NCBI RefSeq assembly: GCF_014203225.1
Contig: NZ_JACHIO010000032.1
Span: 1 to 45,524 of the forward strand
DNA: 45,524 nt
Direction of reading: 5' to 3'
Source: Granulicella mallensis
Lineage (GTDB): Bacteria; Acidobacteriota; Terriglobia; Terriglobales; Acidobacteriaceae
Position 1 is the first letter of the stretch, and each line of letters opens with the position of its first letter. Of this stretch, positions 7,601 through 15,600 are shown one piece after another. The notes below the pieces were generated by a model. The model searched no databases, was not told the DNA's origin, and saw only the letters and a program-made list of their open reading frames with translations. The translations under genes were made by a program, and so were the position numbers.

Positions 7601-8497
7601 ATGATTCGTGGCCACAAGTTTTACGAGATGCAAAGTGCCCTGGCAGCACTGGGTCAACTCTCTGAAGCCGAGCTGCTGGAACTTGAGGAGCACGCAAACG
7701 ACTGTGTCTCTTGTCACGAGTACATCGCAGACATCGCCGTAGTGAGCCGGGAGTTTTTCCTCCTGCAGTCCGGAAAGGTCAGCGGCAAGGGGATGCCTGC
7801 GGGCATGCAGGAAAGATTTCTTGAAAGAGCAGTCCATGCGGGAATACCAATCGGTCGCCCAGCTTCCGCTGGGTTCAATCTCCGATTCGCTCAGACATCT
7901 GTGATCGCTTTGCTCCTGGTTGTCTTTCTCTCTTTGAGCGGCAAGATGTTTTTTGTTCCAGGTGCAGAGAGTGTGGCGATGCAGGACGTTCCCGCGCCTG
8001 TCATTCGGTCCAACCAGGCTTTAGAGGCAGCCTCTATGCTCGCAAAAGAACATACAGTTCACGGCGTATCAGAAGGCAGTGTCCAATCCAGGCGGAGATC
8101 CATTGCGCGACAAAGAGAAGTTTCGATTCCTTCCACTCGGAGTATCTCAGGGGACCGTCAACCTGACCTGGATCTCGGTAAGCCCTTTTTTGCAGTGCAG
8201 GGTTTATCGGCAAACTTCTCTGATAGAAAAACACTCTGGTCTGACACGATGCCTGAGCGCTATCGCACGGCTGGAATGCATTCGCCAAAGCCCTCGTCGT
8301 TCACAAAAGAATATGTTGCACGTTTCTTCGGCCGCGAAGTGGATACCAAGCCAGACCAGCATGCATTCCATTACGACCTCAAGTTAGCTTCGCTGTCTCT
8401 TCAGGAATCATCGTTGGATGCCTACTCGCGACAACTCGCTCATGGCATGAAGTTCAACGCGCCCGCCTTGCAGTTCGACTCTCATCGAACCTGGTAA
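7601..8497 (+). CDS. Zinc-finger anti-sigma factor, membrane-anchored
   Basis: 298-residue protein. The N-terminal domain carries H31-x3-C35-x2-C38 (EEHANDCVSC), the mark of zinc-binding anti-sigma factors that hold an ECF sigma factor inactive. One membrane span follows (SVIALLLVVFLSLSGKMFFV, about residues 105-125), then a long, low-complexity Ser/Arg-rich and otherwise unrecognised extracytoplasmic part. ATG 7601 has GGGAGAG immediately upstream and starts 1 bp after the sigma stop, so the two are translated together. An earlier in-frame ATG (7502) lies inside the sigma gene and is rejected. An OmpH/Skp-like gene follows 33 bp on, hinting at an envelope-stress role. Confidence 0.8.
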   Translation: MIRGHKFYEMQSALAALGQLSEAELLELEEHANDCVSCHEYIADIAVVSREFFLLQSGKVSGKGMPAGMQERFLERAVHAGIPIGRPASAGFNLRFAQTSVIALLLVVFLSLSGKMFFVPGAESVAMQDVPAPVIRSNQALEAASMLAKEHTVHGVSEGSVQSRRRSIARQREVSIPSTRSISGDRQPDLDLGKPFFAVQGLSANFSDRKTLWSDTMPERYRTAGMHSPKPSSFTKEYVARFFGREVDTKPDQHAFHYDLKLASLSLQESSLDAYSRQLAHGMKFNAPALQFDSHRTW

Positions 8498-8530
8498 ACC
8501 TGCTACTCACAATAGATAAAGGAGGTCGCT

Positions 8531-9154
8531 ATGAAGCGATCAGGATCAGTCACGCTCATTTTAGTGTTGGTTTTCAGCCTCAGTGCTTTGTATGCGCAAA
8601 ACCCTGGCTCCAATTCAATAGCACCGTCCACATCTTCGAAACCAAGTATCGTGACTCTGAACTTCAATGCTGCCGTACTTGGGACCGCTGAAGCTCAAAG
8701 GGCCCTGGGTAGCCTGCAGAAGAAGTATTCGCCTCGGGAACAGCATCTGCAGAAGTTGAACGACGACATCGAAGCCTCGAAGAAAAGCCTGAACGATGGA
8801 GCCGCCAAGCTGACGGAAACAGACAAGAGTCAACAACTACGGGAGCTTGATACGAAAGAGAAACAGCTTCAACGGGAAGCGGAGGATTTTAAGAACGACT
8901 CGCAAACCGACTCTCAGCAGGTATTCCAGCAGGTCGCGCAGAAGGTGTTCTTGTTTTTGCAGGAGTTTTCAAAGCAGCATGGGTACGCCGCTGTGCTGGA
9001 AAGAGGCACCGATGCGGCTCCAGTGGTCTGGTATGCCGCAAGTGATGTAGATATCACAGATCAGATCGTCAAAGGCTACGACGCAAGATCCAGCCTGCCC
9101 GACAAGCCTGCGGCAACTCGGTCTTCACCCGGGCTTGTGCCGAAACAGCCCTGA
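8531..9154 (+). CDS. OmpH/Skp-family periplasmic chaperone-like protein
   Basis: 207 residues with a signal peptide (MKRSGSVTLILVLVFSLSAL, cleavage after YAQ). The mature part starts with a short strand (IVTLNFNAAVLGTAEAQRAL) and a long Lys/Glu/Gln-rich coiled coil (about 60-130), ending in a return strand (YAAVLERG). That is the layout of Skp, a trimeric chaperone that escorts outer-membrane proteins. A very strong ribosome binding site, AAAGGAGGT, precedes ATG 8531. It follows the sigma/anti-sigma pair on the same strand, which suggests it is part of that regulon. Acidobacterial genomes commonly carry several OmpH-like genes, so this need not be the main Skp. Confidence 0.8.
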   Translation: MKRSGSVTLILVLVFSLSALYAQNPGSNSIAPSTSSKPSIVTLNFNAAVLGTAEAQRALGSLQKKYSPREQHLQKLNDDIEASKKSLNDGAAKLTETDKSQQLRELDTKEKQLQREAEDFKNDSQTDSQQVFQQVAQKVFLFLQEFSKQHGYAAVLERGTDAAPVVWYAASDVDITDQIVKGYDARSSLPDKPAATRSSPGLVPKQP

Positions 9155-9199
9155 TCCTGAAATCATCCCGCCCCCAGTTTTTCTTTCTCGACTGGATGC

Positions 9200-10483
9200 G
9201 TGGAGAGTCTGTATATTGGACAATCGATTGTCTTATACAACTTGCTTGAGATCGAGGCCGCATTGGCGAAGCCTGATTTATCTCGGAATATTTCACAGCA
9301 TCCAGAAGGTGGAGACGTTCGTCTCGTTTCCCTCGATGCGTTTCGCGGCCTGATTATCGCGGGGATGATCCTCGTTACCGATCCCGGAACGTACAGCGCT
9401 GTTTATCCGCAGTTAATGCATGCCCAGTGGAACGGGGCCACGGCGACGGACATGATCTTCCCGTCGTTCCTCGTGATCATCGGCGTTGCGATGACGTTCT
9501 CGTTTGCCTCGCGAATAGAGCGCGGCGCAGACCGGAGGCAGCTTCTGCTGCATGTTTTCACCCGCAGCGTCCTCCTTATCTTGCTGGGGCTGCTGGTGAA
9601 CGGATTCCCCGAGTACAACCTCCATACGATTCGCATTCCGGGAATTCTGCAGCGCATTGCGCTGTGCTACTTTGCGGGTTCTCTCCTCTACCTGGCGGTG
9701 TGCGGGAAGAAGGGTGAAAAAGCTGAGAGCCAGAGTCTGCGCAGAGGTACTGTAATTGGAGCTGTGCTGGCTGGGCTGCTCGTTCTCTACTGGGTGTTGT
9801 TGAAGGGATATCCGGTTCCCGGCTTCGGGGCGGGAAGACTCGATTCTCTCGGCAACGTCGCAGCCTATTTCGATCGGAAGATCTTTGGAATACAGCACCT
9901 CTGGGCCTATGGACTTACGCCGGGTTATGGCGTGACGTTCGACCCTGAAGGACTACTGTCGACATTGCCCGCACTGGCGACTTTGCTGTTCGGTGTGCTT
10001 GCCGGGGGATGGCTGCGGACCAGGCAGCCGCGCGGAAGGAAGGCCCTTGTACTCGCAGCCGCAGGTGTTGCGTTGGTGCTGGTTGGCCTGGCGCTTAGCC
10101 CGTTGCTGCCGCTCAACAAGAAGATCCTGACCAGTACCTTTGCGATCTTTAGCGGGGGAGTGGCGCTGCTATTGTTCGCGGGTTTTTATTTTGTGCTCGA
10201 CGTAAAGCGCTGGCGACGGGGCGTAACGCCGCTCCTTGTCTTCGGTACGAATGCGATCTTTGCTTTTGTGATCTCCAGCATCATCACCACGTTGTTGGAT
10301 CGATGGCATCTGGCACTCGGCGATGGGATGTTCGTAAAGGCCCACCAGTGGTTATATGCCGAAGGATTCGCAACGTGGATGCAGCCCATTCATGCCTCGC
10401 TCGCCTATGCCCTGGTGATCGTTCTGGTGAACCTTGCGATCGTGTACCCGCTGTATCGCAAACGCATCTTCCTGCGAGTCTGA
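9200..10483 (+). CDS. Integral membrane acyltransferase, HGSNAT/DUF5009-like
   Basis: 427 residues with about ten membrane spans. The segment RLVSLDAFRGLIIAGMILV (about 41-59) and the following DMIFPSFLVIIGVAM match the heparan-alpha-glucosaminide N-acetyltransferase-like family (often annotated DUF5009 or DUF1624), which moves an acetyl group across the membrane onto sugars. The substrate in bacteria is not established. The start is uncertain: GTG 9200 has no ribosome binding site and overlaps the palindrome at 9211-9238; TTG 9242 is an alternative, and everything from residue 40 on is secure. It heads a same-strand run with a sugar permease and a ribokinase, which points to sugar handling. 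Confidence 0.75.
   Translation: MESLYIGQSIVLYNLLEIEAALAKPDLSRNISQHPEGGDVRLVSLDAFRGLIIAGMILVTDPGTYSAVYPQLMHAQWNGATATDMIFPSFLVIIGVAMTFSFASRIERGADRRQLLLHVFTRSVLLILLGLLVNGFPEYNLHTIRIPGILQRIALCYFAGSLLYLAVCGKKGEKAESQSLRRGTVIGAVLAGLLVLYWVLLKGYPVPGFGAGRLDSLGNVAAYFDRKIFGIQHLWAYGLTPGYGVTFDPEGLLSTLPALATLLFGVLAGGWLRTRQPRGRKALVLAAAGVALVLVGLALSPLLPLNKKILTSTFAIFSGGVALLLFAGFYFVLDVKRWRRGVTPLLVFGTNAIFAFVISSIITTLLDRWHLALGDGMFVKAHQWLYAEGFATWMQPIHASLAYALVIVLVNLAIVYPLYRKRIFLRV
9211..9238 (+). promoter_or_regulatory. Interrupted palindrome, likely operator
   Basis: A perfect 14-bp palindrome GACAATCGATTGTC (9219-9232) is flanked by GTATA (9211-9215) and its complement TATAC (9234-9238). The right part, TTGTCTTATACAA, resembles GntR-type operators (TTGT...ACAA). 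It lies over the first codons of the acyltransferase frame, which suggests that translation really begins downstream, for example at TTG 9242. Confidence 0.45.
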
Positions 10484-10576
10484 CATCTCTTCGTCGAATT
10501 CGGCATAATGGCTGTTCGTTGCGTGCGAAGGTGCGTGGCGTTACGAGACATTAGATCTGAGCCGGAGCCCTGCCTC

Positions 10577-11557
10577 ATGTTCGTTCCTTCGACCTTCGCC
10601 GTCGCGCTGCTGATGACGGTCCTCAGCACGATCTGCTGGGGTTCGTTTGCCAATACCTTCAAGGGCACGCGTAACTATCGCTTCGAGTTGTACTACTGGG
10701 ACTACGGCCTCGGCATCTTCCTCATCTCGGTGGTGCTTGCGCTTACGATGGGCAGCCATGCCGGAGGGCCGACGGCGTTCTTCGCCAACCTTCATTCCGC
10801 CGACCCGCTCAACCTCTTCTACGCTGCGCTTGGCGGCTTCATCTTCAATATCGCGAATGTACTGCTGATTGCAGGCATCGAGATCGTTGGACTGGCGATT
10901 GCCTTTCCTATCTCCATCGGCATTGCGCTGGTGGAGGGCGTGGTGATGAGCTACGCGCTACAGCCGCGCGGCAATCTGACGCTGCTCTCCTGCGGGGTGC
11001 TGATGGCGCTGATCGCGGTGATCCTCGTTGGCAAAGCCTATGGGGCGTTGCGCTCAGGCGAATCGAAGGTGTCGCGTCGTGGGGTGATTGTCTGCGTTAT
11101 CTCCGGTTTGCTGATGGGGATCTTCGCGCCGTTCGTGACCCGCGCCATGACGCACGGCAACACGCTCACACCCTATACAACGGCCGTGTTTCTTACCCTC
11201 GGCGCGTTCCTGTGCTGCTTCGTCTTCAACCCGATCCTCATGCGCAAGCCTATCGTCGGTACGCCGGTTGCGGCGGGAGATTACTTCCGAGCGCCGATGT
11301 CATATCACGCACTGGGTATGCTGGGAGGCGCGATCTGGGGACTTGGCACGGTGTTCAACTTCGTCGCCGCAAGCCTGGTAGGGGTGGCGATTTCGTATGC
11401 TATTGGGCAGGCCTCGCCGATGGTCGCGTGCCTGTGGGGAGTGTTTGTGTGGAAGGAGTTTCGCGGTGCGAATGCGCGTGCCAAGGGGTACCTCACCGCA
11501 ATGTTCGCAGCGTATGTCTTCGCGCTTATCCTGATAGCTCGTGCCTATGCGGCATGA
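10577..11557 (+). CDS. GRP-family (DMT superfamily) sugar permease
   Basis: 326 residues, ten hydrophobic segments in the two five-helix halves of the drug/metabolite transporter superfamily. The stretches ICWGSFANTFKGTRNYRFEL and YYWDYGLGIFL, a second-half copy (AIWGLGTVFNFVAASLVG) and ASPMVACLWGVFVWKEFRGA fit the glucose/ribose porter (GRP) and plant ureide permease-like group. ATG 10577 is chosen because CGGAG lies 9 bp upstream and the earlier in-frame ATG (10508) adds a hydrophilic Arg/Cys-rich stretch. The ribokinase begins 48 bp after the stop, suggesting uptake of ribose or a nucleoside-derived sugar followed by phosphorylation; the substrate is inferred from this neighbour only. Confidence 0.8.
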   Translation: MFVPSTFAVALLMTVLSTICWGSFANTFKGTRNYRFELYYWDYGLGIFLISVVLALTMGSHAGGPTAFFANLHSADPLNLFYAALGGFIFNIANVLLIAGIEIVGLAIAFPISIGIALVEGVVMSYALQPRGNLTLLSCGVLMALIAVILVGKAYGALRSGESKVSRRGVIVCVISGLLMGIFAPFVTRAMTHGNTLTPYTTAVFLTLGAFLCCFVFNPILMRKPIVGTPVAAGDYFRAPMSYHALGMLGGAIWGLGTVFNFVAASLVGVAISYAIGQASPMVACLWGVFVWKEFRGANARAKGYLTAMFAAYVFALILIARAYAA

Positions 11558-11605
11558 GCCTCTTCTAGTCTGTTCATCGTTTTAGGAAAGAAAGTCGATC
11601 TACGA

Positions 11606-12547
11606 ATGAGTCATAACGTTCTTGTGCTTGGAAGCTTTGTTGCCGATGTAGCGTTTCGCATGTCCCGCCTGCCGGCGTGGGGTGAGACGCTGATGGGAGA
11701 AACCTTTGCCCTCGGGCCCGGCGGCAAGGGCTCGAACCAGGCCGTTGCGGCTGCGCGTGCTCTTGCCGGTTCGGATGCAAAGGTGCAGTTTTTGTCTCGG
11801 GTAGGAGAGGATGCGTTTGGTACGCTGGCGCGCGATACCTGGAAGGAGGCCGGTGTGGACGCCTCGCTGGTCAGTACCGGCAGCACGGCGACCGGAGCAG
11901 CGGCGATTCTCATCGACGCTGTGAAGGGTGAGAACGCGATCATCGTTGTGCCGGGCGCCTGCTTCACGCTTGAGCCTGCCGATGTCGAGAGCGCTGCAGC
12001 GGAGATCGGCGCAGCCAGTGTCTTCCTCACCCAGCTTGAGCTTCCACTCGATACGGTCGAGCGCGGTCTGCAGATCGCCCGCAAGGCCGGTGTGCCCACG
12101 ATCTTGAATCCCGCACCCGCACCGGTGACTCCGCTGCCGGCATCGCTGATAGGTCTGGCCGACTACCTGATCCCCAATGAGACTGAAGCCGCGTTGCTGA
12201 CAGGATTGCCTGTCGAGACGGTCGAACAGGCCGGGCTGGCTGCCGCGGCACTCCTCGCGAGCGGAGCGCGAAACGTGATTCTTACGCTCGGCGCGCGAGG
12301 AGCTCTGGTGGCAACAAGCGACGGCCAGACGACGCTTGTTGCTTCTTTCAATGCAGGCCCGGTTCTCGAAACGACGGGCGCGGGCGATGCCTTCTGCGGT
12401 GGCTTCGCGACGGCCCTTGCCGAAGGACAACCGCTGCTCGATGCGGTACGTTTTGGTTGTGCGACGGCGGGTATCTCGGTCACGCGAGCAGGCACCGCAC
12501 CCTCGATGCCGCATCGGCATGAGATTGAGGCCCTGCTCGCGCGTTGA
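11606..12547 (+). CDS. rbsK: Ribokinase (PfkB family)
   Basis: 313 residues. Both PfkB signatures are visible: GGKGSNQA at 39-46 near the sugar site, and TTGAGDAF at 256-263, whose D261 is the catalytic base. Family members transfer phosphate from ATP to the 5-hydroxyl of ribose or a related sugar in the cytoplasm. Length and the N-terminal VLGSFVAD strand fit ribokinase better than fructokinase or adenosine kinase, but the exact sugar is not proven. AGGAAAG lies before ATG 11606. It is preceded on the same strand by the sugar permease, consistent with an uptake and phosphorylation pair. Confidence 0.85.
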   Translation: MSHNVLVLGSFVADVAFRMSRLPAWGETLMGETFALGPGGKGSNQAVAAARALAGSDAKVQFLSRVGEDAFGTLARDTWKEAGVDASLVSTGSTATGAAAILIDAVKGENAIIVVPGACFTLEPADVESAAAEIGAASVFLTQLELPLDTVERGLQIARKAGVPTILNPAPAPVTPLPASLIGLADYLIPNETEAALLTGLPVETVEQAGLAAAALLASGARNVILTLGARGALVATSDGQTTLVASFNAGPVLETTGAGDAFCGGFATALAEGQPLLDAVRFGCATAGISVTRAGTAPSMPHRHEIEALLAR

Positions 12548-12555
12548 CCGCGGCT

Positions 12556-13275
12556 CTAGGCGATGACGGCGCCACCATCGATGACGATGATCTGCCCGGT
12601 GGTGAAGCCCGACTGCATAAGGTAAAGGTAGGCTTCGGCGATGTCCTGCCCTTCGCCTACCCGGCCCACGGGCAGGGCCTTGGCCTGCTGGGCGTAGAAA
12701 GCCTCGCGCTCCGACTCGGACATGCCGCTCCAGAGAGCTGTCTTCACCACGCCTGCACAGACCGCGTTGACGCGAATGGGAGCCATCTCAAGCGCCAGAG
12801 CGCGAGTCAGTGCCTCCATGGCACCGGCACCTGCGCTGGCGGCACTCCATCCCTTCCAGGGCCTGATGCCGACGATGCCATTGGTGAGCGTGATCGAGCC
12901 GCCGGGACGGATATGGGGGAAGGCGAGCTTCGCCGCAATATAAGCACCCCAGAACCGTACCTCAAAGACCTTGCGTGCTGCTGCGGTGGATGAAAGATCC
13001 GTGGGCAGGCTGTCGCCTGCGGTGTATACGAGATGGTCGAACTCCCCGAATCCGTCGAAGAAGCTGGTTACAGCGGCCTCATCGCTGACGTCGAGTGCCA
13101 CGCCTTCCACGCCGGCGGGCAGCTCCTTCAAGGCCTTCTCGATATTCGCTTTGCTCCTGGAACTGATGACTACCGAAGCTCCCTGTTGGGCGGCTGCTTT
13201 CGCCGTTGCCAGGCCAAAGCCTGAGGTCCCCCCGAGCACAACAACCTTCTTGTTCTTCAGCTTTCCGATCTCCAT
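12556..13275 (-). CDS. Atypical short-chain dehydrogenase/reductase lacking the YxxxK pair
   Basis: 239 residues with an SDR Rossmann fold: nucleotide loop GGTSGFG (15-21), the D-V strand after ALDVSD, and the late VNAVCAGVV and GQIIVIDGG motifs. The catalytic Tyr and Lys positions, aligned through ALTRALALE, are Ala146 and Ala150 (GWSAASAGAGAME), and the usual Ser is also absent (TLTNGIVGIRP). Such SDRs are known as a divergent subgroup, often without clear redox activity. ATG 13275 has AAGGAG 6 bp upstream. It is divergent from, and possibly controlled by, the LysR regulator beginning 81 bp away. Confidence 0.85.
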   Translation of the reverse strand: MEIGKLKNKKVVVLGGTSGFGLATAKAAAQQGASVVISSRSKANIEKALKELPAGVEGVALDVSDEAAVTSFFDGFGEFDHLVYTAGDSLPTDLSSTAAARKVFEVRFWGAYIAAKLAFPHIRPGGSITLTNGIVGIRPWKGWSAASAGAGAMEALTRALALEMAPIRVNAVCAGVVKTALWSGMSESEREAFYAQQAKALPVGRVGEGQDIAEAYLYLMQSGFTTGQIIVIDGGAVIA

Positions 13276-13340
13276 GACCATCTCCTTTTCGTTGGGGCCA
13301 ACGGCCCACACATAGGATGGGCATGCAGTGCATGTGCGTC

Positions 13341-13355
13341 ATGCATAATATGCAT
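13341..13355. promoter_or_regulatory. ATGCAT-AAT-ATGCAT repeat in the SDR/LysR divergent promoter
   Basis: Two ATGCAT palindromes separated by AAT lie between the divergent SDR and LysR-type genes, ending 1 bp before ATG 13357. LysR regulators usually bind interrupted palindromes in such gaps, so this is a candidate binding site. It also contains a -10-like TAATAT. Confidence 0.4.
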
Positions 13356-13356
13356 C

Positions 13357-14295
13357 ATGGACATGCGATGGAAGCATCTCCGCCAGGCTGATCTCAACCT
13401 CCTTGTTGCCTTTGCCATCTTTGCCGAGGAGTTGAGCATTACGGCAGCGGGCGAGCGGCTGTTTCTCAGTCAGCCTGCCGCCAGCCGCACGCTGCAGCGA
13501 CTGCAGACACTCTTCAATGATGACCTGCTGATTCGCGGCGCTGGGGGGTATCAACTGACGCCCGCAGGGGTTCGGCTGCAGGCGGAGTTGAATCGTCTGT
13601 TGCCACAGCTTGATGGCCTGCTGGGGCATCCCAGTTTCGATCCTGCCAGCGAGGAGGCCAGTTTTCGTCTCTCCGGCCCGGACAATGTGTGCAGCGCTCT
13701 CTGTCCGCTGCTCTGCCAGGAGTTGCTGCCCTCTGCGCCCCATGTCGATCTGAACTTTGTGCCCTGGAGTGACACGAGAATTGGCGATCTCGATCGCGGT
13801 CGTCTGGATATCGTGTTATCGAATGATGATGTGCTGATTCCATCGCATCTGCGCGCTCAGGCTCTCTATCAGGAGCGGTGGCACTGTGTCGTCTGGCGCG
13901 GCAACCGATTGCCGGCGCGGCTTTCCCTGGAGCAGTATCTGGCGGCAGAGCACATCCTGGTGTCGACGCTCGATTCCGTGCAGACGATTCCTGATAAACG
14001 GCTGGCAGCCCTGGGAAAGCAGCGCCGTTCCGCCCTGCGCCTGCCCTACTTCGGCACAGCGCTTGAGTGTCTTCCGCATACGAAGCTGATTCTGACCGCA
14101 ACGTCATCAATGGCACGCATCGCACGAGCGAATCCGGAGCTTCGAGTCATCGCAGCGCCCTCTGAGGTGACTCCGTTCTCCTTTCAGGCGATCTGGCATC
14201 CGCGGCTGAACTCGGACCCGGCACAACTCTGGCTGCGGCAGCATATATTTCGTCTTGGCGAGAAGCTGCAACGTTCGCTTGGGGCGAAGGGTTAG
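13357..14295 (+). CDS. LysR-family transcriptional regulator
   Basis: 312 residues. The N-terminal winged helix-turn-helix (about 8-68) reads LRQADLNLLVAFAIFAEELS, then ERLFLSQPAASRTLQRLQTL and DDLLIRGAGGYQLTPAG, the classic LysR pattern. The remaining 220 residues form the substrate-binding-like domain that senses an effector. It is divergently transcribed from the atypical SDR gene, the usual arrangement for a LysR regulator and its target. ATG 13357 directly abuts a palindrome and has no ribosome binding site; ATG 13363 is a possible alternative. The effector is unknown. Confidence 0.9.
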   Translation: MDMRWKHLRQADLNLLVAFAIFAEELSITAAGERLFLSQPAASRTLQRLQTLFNDDLLIRGAGGYQLTPAGVRLQAELNRLLPQLDGLLGHPSFDPASEEASFRLSGPDNVCSALCPLLCQELLPSAPHVDLNFVPWSDTRIGDLDRGRLDIVLSNDDVLIPSHLRAQALYQERWHCVVWRGNRLPARLSLEQYLAAEHILVSTLDSVQTIPDKRLAALGKQRRSALRLPYFGTALECLPHTKLILTATSSMARIARANPELRVIAAPSEVTPFSFQAIWHPRLNSDPAQLWLRQHIFRLGEKLQRSLGAKG

Positions 14296-14301
14296 CGGGT
14301 T

Positions 14302-15414
14302 TCAGGCGAAGAGTTGCTGTTGCAGGTCAACCGTATAGACCGGCGCAGGAGCCTTACGGGACGCAGCCTGTGACGTGTCCGCGTCCTGTTCCGGCAGCGA
14401 CTCTATCGTGCGTTTGCCCAACCCATGCCTTTCGCAGACGCGCTTCACCATCTGGGCCAGTTGACGGCGATAGGGAGCGGCCGCAAAGTCCATCGTTGCA
14501 AAGCGGCGGTCATAGTCGGCTGACAGGTGCGGAAAGTTTTCGCGAACAAAGTTCAAATACGTCGGGCGGGAACAGGACTTTAGAAACAGGGGACCAGCTC
14601 CGAGGAAACTGGCGCCAACCTCGGCGGCGCGTTTGGCGACGGCATCCACAGAGAGCTCATGGTCGGTAATGCCCGGCAACAGGGGAGAGCACAGGATGCC
14701 GGTCATCACTCCGGCTTCGCGCAGCTTGCGGACGGCCTCGAAGCGCAGATCGGGGCGCGGTGCCCGGGGTTCCAGCATGCGCGCCAGTGCGGCATCCGTT
14801 GTCGTAATCGTTACGTGGACGACGAGCCTGTTGTGCTGCGCGATCTCCTGTAACAGGTCGACGTCGCGTTCGATCAGCGTCGACTTCGTAATGATGCCCA
14901 GCTCATAGCCCTGGTTCTTGGCGAAGACCTCCAGCAGGCTTCGCGTGATGCCCATGCGGCGTTCGATCGGCTGATACGGATCGGTGGCTGTTCCCAGCGC
15001 GATCGCCTCGCGCGGGTCGATGTGCCGAAGCTCCTGCTCGAGCAGCCATGCGGCGTTCTCCTTCAGATAGATCTCGCGCTCGAACGCCAGCGCCCACGGC
15101 TGCTGGGGAGCGTCATACGTTCCCGGTGCAACCTGGGACACCGGCGAAGGCTGCAGAAACTCATGCGTGTAGCGGGCGTAGCAGTACTTGCAGCCGAACT
15201 CGCAGCCGCGATAGGGATTGATCGAATACCCCATCCAGAGCTGCCGCTTGGAGTTGGAGCGGTTCAGGATCGACCGGGAGTGCATGGCTTTGAACTCGAT
15301 CAGGTGGCCGTCGTCGGCGTGCTCGGCCTCCGCTGCCAGCCGGGCCATGCCTACGGGCGCCTGCTGCAGGATGGGAAAGAGTTCGGCGGAGTTCTGGGTC
15401 TTAGTTTTCGCCAT
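14302..15414 (-). CDS. SPL-type radical SAM protein (PA0069/Rv2578c-like)
   Basis: 370 residues. C71-x3-C75-x2-C78 (YRGCEFGCKYCYAR) binds the 4Fe-4S cluster that cleaves S-adenosylmethionine. The flanking INPYRG, ALGTATDPYQPIE and ITKSTLIERDVDLL stretches fit COG1533, the group related to spore photoproduct lyase and usually annotated as PA0069-family radical SAM proteins. The substrate of this group is not established; DNA repair is only suggested by the SPL likeness. Its stop lies 6 bp from the stop of the convergent LysR gene. It is divergent from the phospholipase C gene, with 186 bp between the starts. Confidence 0.85.
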   Translation of the reverse strand: MAKTKTQNSAELFPILQQAPVGMARLAAEAEHADDGHLIEFKAMHSRSILNRSNSKRQLWMGYSINPYRGCEFGCKYCYARYTHEFLQPSPVSQVAPGTYDAPQQPWALAFEREIYLKENAAWLLEQELRHIDPREAIALGTATDPYQPIERRMGITRSLLEVFAKNQGYELGIITKSTLIERDVDLLQEIAQHNRLVVHVTITTTDAALARMLEPRAPRPDLRFEAVRKLREAGVMTGILCSPLLPGITDHELSVDAVAKRAAEVGASFLGAGPLFLKSCSRPTYLNFVRENFPHLSADYDRRFATMDFAAAPYRRQLAQMVKRVCERHGLGKRTIESLPEQDADTSQAASRKAPAPVYTVDLQQQLFA

Positions 15415-15499
15415 TTATTCGCCTCTTGAGGTCGAGACTATGCTTCCTGAGCCAACGCGTCAAGGGAATAAGGCTATCGAGTGAGGCAACCCTTAACAG

Positions 15500-15515
15500 G
15501 TTGCAGAATTGCAAC
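15500..15515. promoter_or_regulatory. Inverted repeat GTTGCA-N4-TGCAAC
   Basis: A perfect 6-bp inverted repeat with a 4-bp spacer lies midway between the divergent radical SAM and phospholipase C genes. Its placement is that of an operator, but no cognate regulator can be named. Confidence 0.3.
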
Positions 15516-15600
15516 GCAATCGTCACATCTCCGCAATAAACCGCGCCTATGTTCTGGGGAACGTACCCGCAACAGACTTTTCTGACGAGGTTTTTTTGCT

